A stretch of 64,000 nt of DNA from Roseateles_E sp005503085 (GCF_028462495.1 NZ_JAQOWX010000010.1:14183-78182); one strand, 5' to 3'. Numbered from the stretch's first letter, positions 1 through 9,286 are shown. The notes: generated by a model not told the origin, from the sequence alone. Translations and numbers: made by a program.

Positions 1-926
1 TCGGCGAAGTCGGGGTAGCCGTCTTTGCCATACCAGGCATCGGCGCAGACGATGTCGGCGAACTCGCCGGTGCCGTCGGGGCAGATCTTGCAGCGGAACT
101 GCAGATGCTTGTTCAGCACCGTGCCCCAGGAGCTGTTGTAATCGGTCTCGTAGACCTTGCCATCATGCGTGACGGCCTTGGCCATGCCGGGCCAGCCGTC
201 GCCCCGGTAGCGGAAGCTCTTGAGCTGGCTGCGGTCGGCACCGAGCTTGTCGAGCAGTTCGTGAGTGCCCCTGATGCTGGGAATGCCGGCGCACATGAAG
301 GAGATCATGCAGACCACCAGCCGGTCCACGCGCGCGTCATGCAGCGCATAGCGGCGCAGCGCGGCCACGTCGCAAGGCTTGCCGACGAAGGCAAAGCGCT
401 CGCCACGCGCCAGCAGAGCGTCTAGCCCGGCCAGTGGCGCGGACGGTGCATAGCGCGAGCCGGCGGCGGCAAGCACTTCGGCGCGGCTGCGGCTGAGCCG
501 CATCTCGTTGCGCAGCGGGTCTGCGTCGCTCACCGCGATCTGGGCCACGAAGTCGACCTGGGCGGTGTCCAGCAGCCAGCTCGCGATGGCGGAGATGCCG
601 CCGCCGGACGAGCCCTGGCGCCGGATCTCGGGATCCAGCGAGTGACCGGCCCGCACGCCGACCAGCGGGCCCCACAAAGTATGTTGGGGCGCTGCGTCGG
701 GCTGCGGCGCGTGGCCGACATGCATGCCGGGGCAGACATCGCGCAGCACGCGCGCCTGTTGCTCAGACAGCGCCGCACGGACATAGGGCCGCAAATAGCC
801 GGCGCTGCTCAAACGCATCTGCACCACCGCCTCGCCCGCCACCGACTGGCATAGACCACAGCCGGCGCAAAGCCCGTTCTCGGCGACGGTCTGAATGATG
901 GATGGGGTGGTGGCGGAAGCTGACAT
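1..926 (-). CDS. Coenzyme F420 hydrogenase/dehydrogenase beta-subunit family protein, C-terminus outside window
   Basis: About 308 codons are visible and the frame runs off the window edge, so the C-terminus is missing. The start is the ATG at 924-926. The N-terminus has a ferredoxin-like cysteine cluster (C20, C23, C26), and near the end of the visible part is a CKICPDG motif followed by DIVCADAW, the usual layout of the FrhB_FdhB N- and C-terminal domains. Such proteins are common in exopolysaccharide loci, often beside pyruvyl transferases, where they are thought to act as Fe-S flavoproteins; the substrate is unknown. The gene follows the flippase by 27 nt on the same strand and is probably the distal part of the eps operon. 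The family call is firm; a role in polysaccharide modification is inferred from position. Confidence 0.8.
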   Translation of the reverse strand, partial: MSASATTPSIIQTVAENGLCAGCGLCQSVAGEAVVQMRLSSAGYLRPYVRAALSEQQARVLRDVCPGMHVGHAPQPDAAPQHTLWGPLVGVRAGHSLDPEIRRQGSSGGGISAIASWLLDTAQVDFVAQIAVSDADPLRNEMRLSRSRAEVLAAAGSRYAPSAPLAGLDALLARGERFAFVGKPCDVAALRRYALHDARVDRLVVCMISFMCAGIPSIRGTHELLDKLGADRSQLKSFRYRGDGWPGMAKAVTHDGKVYETDYNSSWGTVLNKHLQFRCKICPDGTGEFADIVCADAWYGKDGYPDFA

Positions 927-953
927 GGATGAACGGGGATTGCTGGGCACGGC

Positions 954-2234
954 CTAGAGCTTCGGCAGGTGCAGAAAGGGGATGAAGCTGGCGGCGGCGG
1001 CAGTCGCGATGGCGGGTTGCCGCCAGCCCAGACCGGAGAGCTGCAAGCCGCGCGCGATGTAGGCCAATGCCAGCAGAGCATTGCCTATCGTGAGGCACGC
1101 CAGCCAGCCCACCATGCCGTACTGCGGCACGGCCACCCAGCTCAGCGCGGCAACTACCAGCCACTGCACGACGTTGATCGCCGCACGGTAGTTCTGCTGA
1201 CCGGCCGAGGTCAGCAGCACGCCCCAGGAGGCGGCAAAGAAACGCACGAAAAAGAGCAGGCCGAACCAGGGCAGCACGGCGGCCAGCGGTGCGTAATCGG
1301 CACCGAACAACAGCGCAACCAGAGGCTCGGCGAGCAAGGCCAGGGCCAGCCCGAAGGCGAGCCCGACGCTGACAAAGGCCCACTGGATACGCCCGGACTC
1401 GGCCCGGAAGCGCTGCTTGTCACCCGAGGTGGCGGCTGCTCTCGGCAGAAAGACGTTGGCAAGAATGCCCGCCGCTTGCGCTCCGCCATTGAACAGGCGC
1501 ATGCCGGCCTGATAAAGGCCCACGGCCACCGGGCCGATGAAGTGGTTCAGCACCACGCTGTCGATCTGGCCGATCAGGCTCTGCAAACTGAAATCGATGG
1601 CGTAGGACTTGGTGCGCATCACGCAGGTCCAGGCCTTGGCCAGCGGCGCAGGCCGCATGCCCTTGAAGTAAGCGCGCTGAGCAAGGCTGGTAATGGCAAG
1701 CACGAGCAGACGGGACGCAAGAAACGCTCCCGCCGCGACAAGTGGCTCGGCGCGCCACCAGAGCGCCAGCGTCACGACGGCAAATTGGGCCAGCACCGCG
1801 ATGGAGGCGATGCGGGTTTCCTCGGCAAAGCGGTTGGTGGCGCGGTAGCCGACGTTGTAGAACTCGGTCAGCGATTCGGCCAGCTGTGCGGCCAGTAGCA
1901 GCGCGAAGATCAGGCGCAAATCGGGGCTGACCCAGGGCAGGCTCGCCAGGGCCAGCAGCAGCACCAGTGCGGTCAGCAGCAGCTTGGCCGACAGCACCTC
2001 GGACATGATGCTGCGGGCCGAGGCCGGAACAGCGCCAATCTCACGCAGCAGGTAGGGTGCGAGGCCGTAGTTGGCGATCAGCGACAGCAGGGTGGCCACC
2101 GACAGCCACAGCATCAGCACCCCAAATTGCGCCGGCCCGAGCAGGCGCGCCATCACGACGAAGGTCAGCATCCCGAAACCGAGACGCAGGGCCGTGCTGG
2201 TGCCCATCAGGGCGAGGTTGCGAACAAGTGACAT
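954..2234 (-). CDS. Polysaccharide flippase (Wzx-like, MATE/PST superfamily)
   Basis: A 426-residue integral membrane protein with about 12 hydrophobic segments along its whole length and an N-terminus (MSLVRNLALMGTSTALRLGF) typical of O-antigen/PST flippases. The family moves undecaprenyl-linked repeat units across the inner membrane. It lies 37 nt downstream of epsI and just before the FrhB-like gene, so it is probably co-transcribed with the eps genes. No polymerase (Wzy) or glycosyltransferase is visible here; those should lie beyond the left edge. The length is normal and no frameshift was seen. The specific sugar unit cannot be read from sequence. Confidence 0.85.
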   Translation of the reverse strand: MSLVRNLALMGTSTALRLGFGMLTFVVMARLLGPAQFGVLMLWLSVATLLSLIANYGLAPYLLREIGAVPASARSIMSEVLSAKLLLTALVLLLALASLPWVSPDLRLIFALLLAAQLAESLTEFYNVGYRATNRFAEETRIASIAVLAQFAVVTLALWWRAEPLVAAGAFLASRLLVLAITSLAQRAYFKGMRPAPLAKAWTCVMRTKSYAIDFSLQSLIGQIDSVVLNHFIGPVAVGLYQAGMRLFNGGAQAAGILANVFLPRAAATSGDKQRFRAESGRIQWAFVSVGLAFGLALALLAEPLVALLFGADYAPLAAVLPWFGLLFFVRFFAASWGVLLTSAGQQNYRAAINVVQWLVVAALSWVAVPQYGMVGWLACLTIGNALLALAYIARGLQLSGLGWRQPAIATAAAASFIPFLHLPKL

Positions 2235-2271
2235 TCGTTGGCATATCTGCGGCGAACCGCCGGCATTCGAT

Positions 2272-2976
2272 TCAGGACGACAGGCCGGAACCGGCCAGGC
2301 GCTGGCGCTGCTGCGGCGTCAGTGCGGCCAGCATCTGCGCGGCGAACTGATCCTGCAAGACAAAGGCGCCGACGCTGTCGCGGTCAATCGTGGACACGCG
2401 GAACAGCAGGCCGTCGGGGATCAGGTCGCGAAAGCCGTACTCCATCTCGGCGAACTTCTTGTTGATGCCGCCCCGCACCGCCTTCTCGCCAATCACGGTC
2501 CAGTAGGTGACAGGTTCGTAGCGCTGGTTGCCCAGCACCGTCTCGAGACGGCGCGCGGGGATCGCGGTGCCGGCGAGCTGCAGATCCACCGGCTTGTTGC
2601 TCTTGAGCTGGAAGCCCTGCGCGGGGTAGCAGATCTCGGGGTAGTGCATCTGCATGCTGTCGCGCTGGTCGTTGCCGTAAGCAATGCTCAGCATGATGCG
2701 CTGGCCACGGCTGTTGACATAGGTGCGCGAGAGGATCTGGCTGTAGAGCTGGTTCAGCAGCTCTTCCTGCTGCGGATTCACGACGCCGCCCACAATGGTG
2801 GTGTCCTGCTGCCAGTCGCCGAAGCGGCTGGGGATGATCTGCTCCAGCTCGAATTCGCCGTGCAGTGTGGCCATGCGGGTCGTGGGTGTGAGCTTCCAGC
2901 CGACGGCCGCCGCAGCGGCCATCAGCACCAGCGCCACGCTGGCTCGCCGGACCTGGCTTTTGGGCGTGTTGTTCAT
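2272..2976 (-). CDS. epsI: Exosortase-associated protein EpsI, B-type
   Basis: A 234-residue protein beginning MNNTPKSQVRRA with one N-terminal membrane anchor (about residues 12-27) and a periplasmic domain holding the CYPAQGF motif of the EpsI family. EpsI-type proteins are encoded with, or fused to, exosortases; their biochemical role is not settled. The start ATG overlaps the stop of the exosortase gene by 4 nt (ATGA at 2973-2976). That fixes the start, although the frame stays open further upstream inside the exosortase gene. Length matches the B-type family. Translational coupling to xrtB is likely. Confidence 0.9.
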   Translation of the reverse strand: MNNTPKSQVRRASVALVLMAAAAAVGWKLTPTTRMATLHGEFELEQIIPSRFGDWQQDTTIVGGVVNPQQEELLNQLYSQILSRTYVNSRGQRIMLSIAYGNDQRDSMQMHYPEICYPAQGFQLKSNKPVDLQLAGTAIPARRLETVLGNQRYEPVTYWTVIGEKAVRGGINKKFAEMEYGFRDLIPDGLLFRVSTIDRDSVGAFVLQDQFAAQMLAALTPQQRQRLAGSGLSS

Positions 2977-3866
2977 GATGTTGCTTGCTCCTTGCTCAGA
3001 CGGCCGCTGCCAAAGCGCAGCAGGCTGTCGGTGGCGATGATGAGCATCAGTGCGCTCATGAACAGCACCATGCCGGCAAAGCCGTGCAGGAAGCCCTGGC
3101 CGGCTTCGTCGCCGAAGTGGTAGGTGATCAGGGTCAGCACCATCACGCGGATGACATTGGCCGCAAAGCTGATCGGCACGATCAGGATGGCCAGAGCCAC
3201 ATTGCGGAACAGCGAGGCGTAGCGGACGATGTTGAGGTACAGCAGGCCCAGCGCTTCGAGCGTGAACAGCGTGTGCAGACCGGCGCAGGCATCGGCCACC
3301 AGCAGCTGGTAGGGGCCGATCTGCAGGATCACGCCGGTGCGGCTGATCGGGTAGCCGACCGCGTGCAGGATGTTCTCGGCCACATAGGAGACGGCCATCT
3401 TCATCGGCTGGGTCAGCGCGTCCACCACGGCACCCGGCAGCGGGATCATGAAGAACATGAAGAAGATCGCGAAGCCGATGGCCTTGAGCTGGCGCGGGCC
3501 GCGCAGCAGCAGCACGATGCCGCACACCATCGCGATGGCCGAGCCGACCTCGAACAGCCAGATGCCCTGTGAGCGCCCGATGGCATAGGCCATGCCGCCC
3601 AGCACCAGCAGAATCCAGGCCAGCATGGGTTTCGGCGGCGAGCTGCTGACATCCATCAGCTCGCCCCATTTGCGGTAGATCAGCCAGATCGTGACACCCA
3701 GCACGATGGGACCATGACCTTGCTCATCGGTCGCCCAGAGGCCGTTGAACAGGCTCACCAGCGTGGGCCCATACATGGCCACCAGGCCGAGCCCGGCGAT
3801 CAGCCAGGGCACCAAATGGGCGCGGCCTTTGTCGGCCGGTGCCAGTGCTGCGCTCATCGGGGTCAC
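2973..3866 (-). CDS. xrtB: Exosortase B (EpsH family)
   Basis: A 297-residue polytopic membrane protein of the exosortase/archaeosortase family, predicted cysteine transpeptidases of the inner membrane that process C-terminal sorting signals. The expected catalytic set is present: C194 in ADACAGLH, R240 in NVIRV and H261 in FLHGFAG. The string VADACAGLHTLF is characteristic of the XrtB subtype found with EpsD/E/F/G. The gene starts directly after epsG and overlaps epsI by 4 nt. No PEP-CTERM-type substrate is encoded in this window, so its target lies elsewhere or the enzyme works on the exopolysaccharide machinery itself. Confidence 0.93.
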   Translation of the reverse strand: MTPMSAALAPADKGRAHLVPWLIAGLGLVAMYGPTLVSLFNGLWATDEQGHGPIVLGVTIWLIYRKWGELMDVSSSPPKPMLAWILLVLGGMAYAIGRSQGIWLFEVGSAIAMVCGIVLLLRGPRQLKAIGFAIFFMFFMIPLPGAVVDALTQPMKMAVSYVAENILHAVGYPISRTGVILQIGPYQLLVADACAGLHTLFTLEALGLLYLNIVRYASLFRNVALAILIVPISFAANVIRVMVLTLITYHFGDEAGQGFLHGFAGMVLFMSALMLIIATDSLLRFGSGRLSKEQATS

Positions 3867-3867
3867 C

Positions 3868-4767
3868 TCAATACTCGTTCATGATGACCCCGGCCAGCTT
3901 GGCAGGGCTGTTCTTCAGGGTGGCGACCAGATCATGCACCGCGTTGACGCGCGTCGTGCCCTTGCGGGCCAGCGCCAGCGCAGCGCCACAGCGGGCGGCA
4001 ATGACGGCATAGTCGGCGCCGTAGGTGGCGGCCGGCGTGTCCACGATGACGTAGTCGAATTTGGACACCAGCTCGCGCATCAGCAGGCCGAAGGCGGGAC
4101 GCTCGACCAGCTCCATCGGATTAGGCGGCTGGGTGCCAACCGGCATCACGAAGAGGCTGGGCAGATCGGCCACCGGGCGTATCACATTGGCTTCGGAGCG
4201 GCCGGACAGGATGCCCGACAGGCCCGAGTTGTTCTCGATGCCGAAGACCGAATGCTGGCGCGGGTTGCGCATATCGGCGTCCACCAGCAAGGTGCGTCCG
4301 CCGAGCTGGCTGAAGGCAATCGCCATATTGGCGGCGAAGAAGGTCTTGCCATCGCCGCTGTCATGGCTGATCACGGCGATGGCGCGGCGCGGCTCATCGG
4401 CATTGAACAGCTGCATATTGATCTGGCTGCGCAGCACGCGGAAGGCCTCCGCCTGATGGCTGAAAGGCTTGTTGGCCAGCACCAGGTCCTCGCTGGGCAG
4501 CTTGCCGCCACCGGGCGCATAGGGGTAGTGGAACTGCTGGCTCAGGGCCCACAGCACGTCCTCGCCCTTGGCCAGACCCAGGGCCACGGCAGCCTCGCCG
4601 AACTTCAGGCCTTTGGCGCGCTGGTGCGCGAGGATGCGCTCGACCTGCTCGGCCGTGAGGTTGTTGGCCTCGGCAATGATGTGGCCGATGGAGCGGTCCT
4701 GCAGCGCCGGCTTGGCATCCTGCGCACCGCGCTCGCCATTCAAGGTCGAATCTTTGAAATTGGACAT
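3868..4767 (-). CDS. epsG: Chain-length determinant tyrosine kinase-like ATPase EpsG
   Basis: A 299-residue cytoplasmic P-loop ATPase of the BY-kinase/MinD type. Residues 27-85 resemble the N-terminal domain of type II secretion ATPases, a feature of EpsG. The nucleotide site has Walker A (SHDSGDGKT, about 134-142), Walker A' (LLVDAD, 160-165) and Walker B (YVIVDT, about 239-244). The protein ends ...VIMNEY with one terminal tyrosine and lacks the tyrosine-rich tail of Wzc/CapB kinases, so autophosphorylation of a cluster is not expected. It probably partners the Wzz-type protein EpsF encoded just upstream (gap 4 nt) to control chain length and export. Confidence 0.9.
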   Translation of the reverse strand: MSNFKDSTLNGERGAQDAKPALQDRSIGHIIAEANNLTAEQVERILAHQRAKGLKFGEAAVALGLAKGEDVLWALSQQFHYPYAPGGGKLPSEDLVLANKPFSHQAEAFRVLRSQINMQLFNADEPRRAIAVISHDSGDGKTFFAANMAIAFSQLGGRTLLVDADMRNPRQHSVFGIENNSGLSGILSGRSEANVIRPVADLPSLFVMPVGTQPPNPMELVERPAFGLLMRELVSKFDYVIVDTPAATYGADYAVIAARCGAALALARKGTTRVNAVHDLVATLKNSPAKLAGVIMNEY

Positions 4768-4771
4768 AGGT

Positions 4772-6202
4772 TCAGGCGGCTTTGGTGGGCGAGGCGATGT
4801 GGCCGATCAGGCGCTGATGCATTGCAGCATCCTTCTTCTTGCCGGCGGCGCTGTGGCTGTTGGGGCCGGGCAGCAGGCCGATCACGGGCAGGCCCAGCAG
4901 GCCTTCGATATCGTCGGTGTCGCGCACGCGGCGGTCGCGCAGTTCGGCCCCCAACCCGACGCCGGTGGCCAGCAGCAGGCCCACGAAGAGCGCCAGCACC
5001 GAGTTCAGCAGCACACGCGGAGATGAGGGCTCCAGCGGCGGCACGGCCGAATTCAGAAGGCTGACATTGCTGGAGGTGGCCTGGCTCTCAAGGCTGGTCT
5101 GGGTCAGGCGCTGCAGGATGGCGTCGTAGGCACGCTGGGCGTTCTCGACATCGCGCAGGATCAGGGCGCCCTCGTCGCGCACCTGCTTCATGCGCAGCAC
5201 CTTGTTGCGCTGGGCTTCGAGCTCGGCGCGCGTCTGGGCCTCGCGCTGGCGGCTGATGCTGCCGCTGACGCCGACACCGGCGGACAGGCGCTTGATCTCG
5301 CTCTCGATGCGCTCGCGCAGTTCGGTGATGCTGGCCTTGAGCTCCACCACTTGCGGGTTGCGGTCACCCAGGCGGGCACTGAGTTCCTGCAGACGGGCTT
5401 CCTGGCGCGACAGGTCGGAGCGCAGCGAAGACACCACCGGGTTGCTGGTGATCTCCTGCATCTTGTCGGCGGAGCCGGCATTCGCCTGCGCCTGACGGCT
5501 GGTGGCCTCGCCGGCCAGCGACTGCAGGATCACCAATTGGCTGGACAGCTCGTTGAGGCGCTGGTTCTCGATGTCCATGCGCTCGTCGGTCATCACGACG
5601 CCGCTGTCGCGCTGAAAGGCGCTGAGCCGGTTCTGTGCCTGCTCCAGCGCGTCGCGCGCTTCCTTGGCCCGGTTGTCGAAGAAGGTGCTGTACTGCTTGG
5701 CCGGGTCAACGCGTAGATCGACTGCGGTGGCGATATAGGCCTGCACGAAGGCGTTGGCCAGGCCGGCCGCGAAACGCGGATCAGGGGCGCGGTAGGAGAT
5801 GTTGATGACGCTGGATTCGCGCGAGGGCTTGACATCCAGATCCTTCTGGAACCGCTCAACCAGCCAGGTCTCGATATCGCCCTCGCCCTGGGTGGCATCC
5901 TGCCATTGCTCGCGGATCTGCGTGTTCTCGGTGAGCTTGAGCTCGCGCACCACACGGCGGGCGACCCGATCGCTTTGGATGATGTCCACCTGGGTGGCCA
6001 TCACGGCAGGGTTGGTCATCGACTGGAAGGCAATCGCGGACAGCGGATCAGGCTTGGCGTCGATGACGACGCTGGCGGTTGCCGTGTATTGCTTGGGCAA
6101 GAGCAGGCTAATGACCACGGCCGGAATCACCACCGCCAGCAAGACGGCCAGGAACAGCCATTTGCGGGCGATGAGGATGGAGAGAAATTGTCTGAATGTC
6201 AT
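4772..6202 (-). CDS. epsF: Chain-length determinant protein EpsF (Wzz-type)
   Basis: A 476-residue polysaccharide co-polymerase. It has an N-terminal Wzz domain with a first membrane span at about residues 14-35, a long periplasmic coiled-coil middle (about 150-380, rich in Glu, Gln, Arg and Leu) and a second span near 410-435. The tail after that (RDRRVRDTDDIEGLLGLPVIG) is the GNVR-type cytoplasmic end, but the kinase domain is a separate protein (EpsG), as in other EpsF/EpsG pairs. It lies between epsE and epsG with short gaps, in the order known from Methylobacillus-type eps loci. Length is normal. Confidence 0.92.
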   Translation of the reverse strand: MTFRQFLSILIARKWLFLAVLLAVVIPAVVISLLLPKQYTATASVVIDAKPDPLSAIAFQSMTNPAVMATQVDIIQSDRVARRVVRELKLTENTQIREQWQDATQGEGDIETWLVERFQKDLDVKPSRESSVINISYRAPDPRFAAGLANAFVQAYIATAVDLRVDPAKQYSTFFDNRAKEARDALEQAQNRLSAFQRDSGVVMTDERMDIENQRLNELSSQLVILQSLAGEATSRQAQANAGSADKMQEITSNPVVSSLRSDLSRQEARLQELSARLGDRNPQVVELKASITELRERIESEIKRLSAGVGVSGSISRQREAQTRAELEAQRNKVLRMKQVRDEGALILRDVENAQRAYDAILQRLTQTSLESQATSSNVSLLNSAVPPLEPSSPRVLLNSVLALFVGLLLATGVGLGAELRDRRVRDTDDIEGLLGLPVIGLLPGPNSHSAAGKKKDAAMHQRLIGHIASPTKAA

Positions 6203-6217
6203 TGCAATGGTCCTGCC

Positions 6218-7060
6218 TTAGAACAAGCTCTCGCGCACATACACCACGTCGCCATCCTTCAGCGCTTCATCCATCGCTGCTTGCAAGATCTGGACCTTGC
6301 CGTCGGCGCCCTTGCGGTGCACGCGGATGCCCTTCTCGGTGCCCCGCTGGGTCAGACCACCACCGGTGGCCAGGCTTTGCATCAGCGTCATGCCGCGCTC
6401 CAGGCGCATCGCGCCGGGGCGCTGCACCTCGCCGTAGATGTAGACCATGGGCGCGCGGTCGACCCACAGCACATCACCGTTCTGCACCAGGATGTCCTGG
6501 CTGCGGCCGCCGGGGGCGAACAGCGCGGGCAGATCGATCTCGGTGCGGAAGGCCTGGCCGTTGCGGGTGCCGCTCAGGATCACGATCTCGGCGCCGCTGG
6601 ACGCCACACCGCCGGCATTGGCCAGCAGATCGGTCAGACGCATATCGGCCACTTCGATCGGGAAGCGGCCGGGGCGGTTGACCTGGCCCAGCACGCTGGC
6701 CTGGTTGCCCTTGACCTGCAGCACGACGATGGTGACCTGGGGCTGCTTGACGAAGTTGCCGCTCTTCAGCCCATCGGCGATCAGCTTCTCGGCCTGGGTG
6801 ACCGAGAGGCCGCCGATCTTGATCGTGCCCAGCAGCGGGAAGCTCAGCACGCCGGCCTCGGAGACGCGGGTCTCCAGCGTCAGGTCGGGGTTCTGGTAGA
6901 CGCTGATGCGCAGCACATCGCCGGAACCGAGCCGGTATTCAGCGGTGGCGGTGGCCGGCGCGGAGGCGCTGGTTTGGGCCGAGGCCGGGGCTGCGGCGCC
7001 GAGCAGGCCGGCAACGGCCAGGACGACGGCGAAAATTTGGGGCGAGCTGCGATACATCAT
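6218..7060 (-). CDS. epsE: Polysaccharide export protein EpsE (Wza/SLBB family)
   Basis: A 280-residue exported protein with a signal peptide (cleavage near ASAQT, about residue 28). A Poly_export domain (YRLGSGDVLRISVYQNPDL, about 41-120) is followed by one or two SLBB domains (about 125-280). The family forms the outer-membrane export channel or its periplasmic part. No lipobox cysteine is visible, unlike classical Wza. The start overlaps the epsD stop by 1 nt (TAATG at 7058-7062), and a second ATG directly follows the first (MM). Translational coupling with epsD is likely. Confidence 0.9.
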   Translation of the reverse strand: MMYRSSPQIFAVVLAVAGLLGAAAPASAQTSASAPATATAEYRLGSGDVLRISVYQNPDLTLETRVSEAGVLSFPLLGTIKIGGLSVTQAEKLIADGLKSGNFVKQPQVTIVVLQVKGNQASVLGQVNRPGRFPIEVADMRLTDLLANAGGVASSGAEIVILSGTRNGQAFRTEIDLPALFAPGGRSQDILVQNGDVLWVDRAPMVYIYGEVQRPGAMRLERGMTLMQSLATGGGLTQRGTEKGIRVHRKGADGKVQILQAAMDEALKDGDVVYVRESLF

Positions 7061-8070
7061 TATTTGAGACCCATTCCCTTGGAGATGGCATTGGCGTCCA
7101 GGCCGCTGGCGGCAGGGGCGGCCGGGGCGGCAACCTCGGCAGCAGGTGCGGCGGGGCTTGGCGTCGTCACCGCAGCAGGAGTTGCAGCAGCGGGCGGCGT
7201 GCCTTCGGCGAACTTGCCGACATATTCGATCTTGGCGCCTTCGCGCATGGCCTTCATTTCCTTCACGACCAGCTCCGACTTGCGCTGGTTGCTGAGGAAC
7301 TGCTCGATGGCCGGACGGGCGCGGGCCTCGTCGACCGGCTGGCTGCGCGAGCCCACCAGAAACAGCACCTGCAGGCCGTTGGGCGAGGCGGTGACGGCGG
7401 AGTCGCCGTCCTTCATGCGGGCGATGGCGTCCAGGCTGGCCAGCGGCAGCTGCTCGGCGGCACGCACGGCCTGGTTACCGGCAAAACGAATATCGCTTGC
7501 CTTCAGATACTCGGCAAACTCGGCCATATTCTTGGCCGCCTGCAATTTGGCGCGAATCTCGGGAATCTGCTCGGACTTGGCCTCGATAGCCAATTCCTGC
7601 AGGCTATATATACGGCGTTCCTTGAACAGCGCGGGTTTCTCGTTGTAATACTTTGAAACCTCCTCGGCCGTGGGTTTGGCCGCCCCTTCACCCAAGCGCT
7701 CGACATAGGCACGCGCGATGATTTCGCGCTTGGCGGCCTCGATCTGCTGGACCACGCGCGGGTCGCGGTCGAGCTTGAGGTCTTCGGCCTTCTGCACCGC
7801 CAGTTCCTGCTCGATCAGGCGCTCCAGCACCTGCTTGCTGGCCGCCTCGGCCTGCTCGGGCTTCAAGCCTTGCTGGCGCTGCAGCACGAAATTGATCTGA
7901 TGAACGGTGATCTCTTCCTTGTTGACCTTGGCAGCCGTCTGCGAAGCCTTGTCCTTCTTGTCACCGCCGCCGCAGGCCGCCAGCAGCACAACCGCCACCG
8001 CTGTCAGGGCAATCGCGCTGGCGCGCATGCCGCTCAGACCGCGCGGCTGCTCTTGCTTCATCAGATTCAT
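7060..8070 (-). CDS. epsD: EpsD-family peptidyl-prolyl cis-trans isomerase, lipoprotein
   Basis: A 336-residue lipoprotein with a hydrophobic N-terminus and a lipobox LLAAC with C33 as the lipidated residue. It has a SurA-like N-terminal helical part, a rotamase-like segment (about 150-250) and a low-complexity Ala/Pro tail (about 285-325). In eps loci this protein is thought to help fold or assemble outer-envelope export components. It is the first gene of the operon, with 484 bp of non-coding DNA upstream, so the promoter should lie there. No strong Shine-Dalgarno sequence was seen before the ATG at 8070. Confidence 0.87.
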   Translation of the reverse strand: MNLMKQEQPRGLSGMRASAIALTAVAVVLLAACGGGDKKDKASQTAAKVNKEEITVHQINFVLQRQQGLKPEQAEAASKQVLERLIEQELAVQKAEDLKLDRDPRVVQQIEAAKREIIARAYVERLGEGAAKPTAEEVSKYYNEKPALFKERRIYSLQELAIEAKSEQIPEIRAKLQAAKNMAEFAEYLKASDIRFAGNQAVRAAEQLPLASLDAIARMKDGDSAVTASPNGLQVLFLVGSRSQPVDEARARPAIEQFLSNQRKSELVVKEMKAMREGAKIEYVGKFAEGTPPAAATPAAVTTPSPAAPAAEVAAPAAPAASGLDANAISKGMGLK

Positions 8071-8554
8071 AGCTATGACTTTCTGTTTTTGACTCTCGGG
8101 TGAGAGCGTGCACCCCGGGGCTCTCCGACGGCGCTATGTTGCAGCGCACAATGGCGCCCGGTGGCAGTCGGCGAGTGTAACTTTGCAAAATGACAATTGA
8201 CCCCCCCCTAAGGCGTGATCCGGTTCCATATTGCTACAGGAAACCTGTTCGATCGCGCCCTCCCGGACCGCAGTCCAGCCGTCGGGAACCCCTCGTCATT
8301 GTTTTGTGAAGCACCGGGAAAACCCGGAATTCCGGCCTCTCCGGCATATTGTTGACCGGTCGACTGAATGACTGATCCATTTAGTCACGCCGAGTTCCGG
8401 CCACCCCCGTGGATCGGGGGGTGGGTGATTTGCAGAAAGCTCGTCGGCCCGGAGGGTGGGCCGATTCAACTCAGCCTTGCAGGCCGCAGGCTTCGCGCGA
8501 GATGCGAAACGTTCTTAGGCAGGCGTCAGCGAGCCGGCTCGCTTCGACCCTGCC
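8071..8554. other. Intergenic region upstream of eps operon, with several hairpins
   Basis: A 484-bp stretch without a convincing gene, between the ubiE stop and the epsD start, both on the minus strand. The part nearest epsD is relatively AT-rich (8160-8240) and includes a C8 tract at about 8202-8209. Perfect inverted repeats are seen at 8314-8327 (CCGGG-AAAA-CCCGG), 8401-8424 (CCACCCCC with GGGGGTGG) and about 8530-8543 (GCGAGCCGGCTCGC). The last lies just after ubiE and could end its transcript, though no T-run follows. No clear sigma-70 or sigma-54 promoter could be assigned. Confidence 0.5.
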
Positions 8555-9286
8555 TCAGCACTTGATGCCGGCGTGCAGCGCGACGATGCCGGCGCGGAGG
8601 TGGTGCGGGGCCACATGACCAAAGCCGGCCGTCTTCATCATGGCCTTGAGCTCGGCCTGGGCCGGGTGCATGCGAATCGATTCGGCCAGGTAGCGGTAGC
8701 TCTCGGCATCGCCGGCAATCATCTGACCCAGCTTGGGCAGGATCTTGAAGGAGTACCAGTCATAAGGCTTTTGCAGCGGCGCTGCCACCTTGGAGAATTC
8801 CAGCACCAGCAGGCGCCCGCCGGGCTTGAGCACCCGGCACATCTCGGCCAGGGCCTGGTCCTTGTGGGTCATATTGCGCAGGCCGAAGGCCACGCTGACC
8901 AGATCAAAGCTCTCGTTCTTGTAGGGCAGTTTCTCGGCGTCGCAGAGATTGGTGGGCAGCACCAGGCCCTCATCGAGCAGGCGGTTGCGGCCCTGGCGCA
9001 GCATGGCCTCATTGATGTCGGTGTGCACCACCATGCCGGTCTCGCCGACCTTCTTGGCGAAGGCGCGCGACAGATCGCCGGTGCCGCCGGCGATGTCGAG
9101 CACGCGCTCGCCCGGCTTCAGATTGGCCACGGCCACCGTGTAAGCCTTCCAGGCCCGGTGCATGCCCATGGACATCAGGTCGTTCATCACGTCGTACTTG
9201 GAGGCGACGGAATCGAACACGCCGCGCACGCGGCTGGCCTTTTCGCGCTCGTCGACGGTCTGGAAGCCGAAGTGGGTGCTGCTCAT
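8555..9286 (-). CDS. ubiE: Ubiquinone/menaquinone biosynthesis C-methyltransferase UbiE
   Basis: A 243-residue SAM-dependent C-methyltransferase of quinone biosynthesis. It carries the SAM-binding motif VLDIAGGTGDL (about 63-73) and the UbiE signatures YDVMNDLMSMGMHR near the N-terminus and LRNMTHKDQALAEM in the middle. Length and start (MSSTHFGFQTV) match the family. The DUF971 gene lies 13 nt upstream on the same strand, a pairing common in betaproteobacteria, so the two are probably co-transcribed. Housekeeping function; nothing unusual. Confidence 0.95.
   Translation of the reverse strand: MSSTHFGFQTVDEREKASRVRGVFDSVASKYDVMNDLMSMGMHRAWKAYTVAVANLKPGERVLDIAGGTGDLSRAFAKKVGETGMVVHTDINEAMLRQGRNRLLDEGLVLPTNLCDAEKLPYKNESFDLVSVAFGLRNMTHKDQALAEMCRVLKPGGRLLVLEFSKVAAPLQKPYDWYSFKILPKLGQMIAGDAESYRYLAESIRMHPAQAELKAMMKTAGFGHVAPHHLRAGIVALHAGIKC

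Noticed and set aside
8160..8240. Possible sigma-54 promoter before epsD
   Set aside because: I looked for GG-N10-GC on both strands near the AT-rich part; the nearest candidates have the wrong spacing.
8401..8424. Rho-independent terminator for ubiE
   Set aside because: The stem is perfect but no T-run follows on either strand; kept only as a hairpin in the region note.
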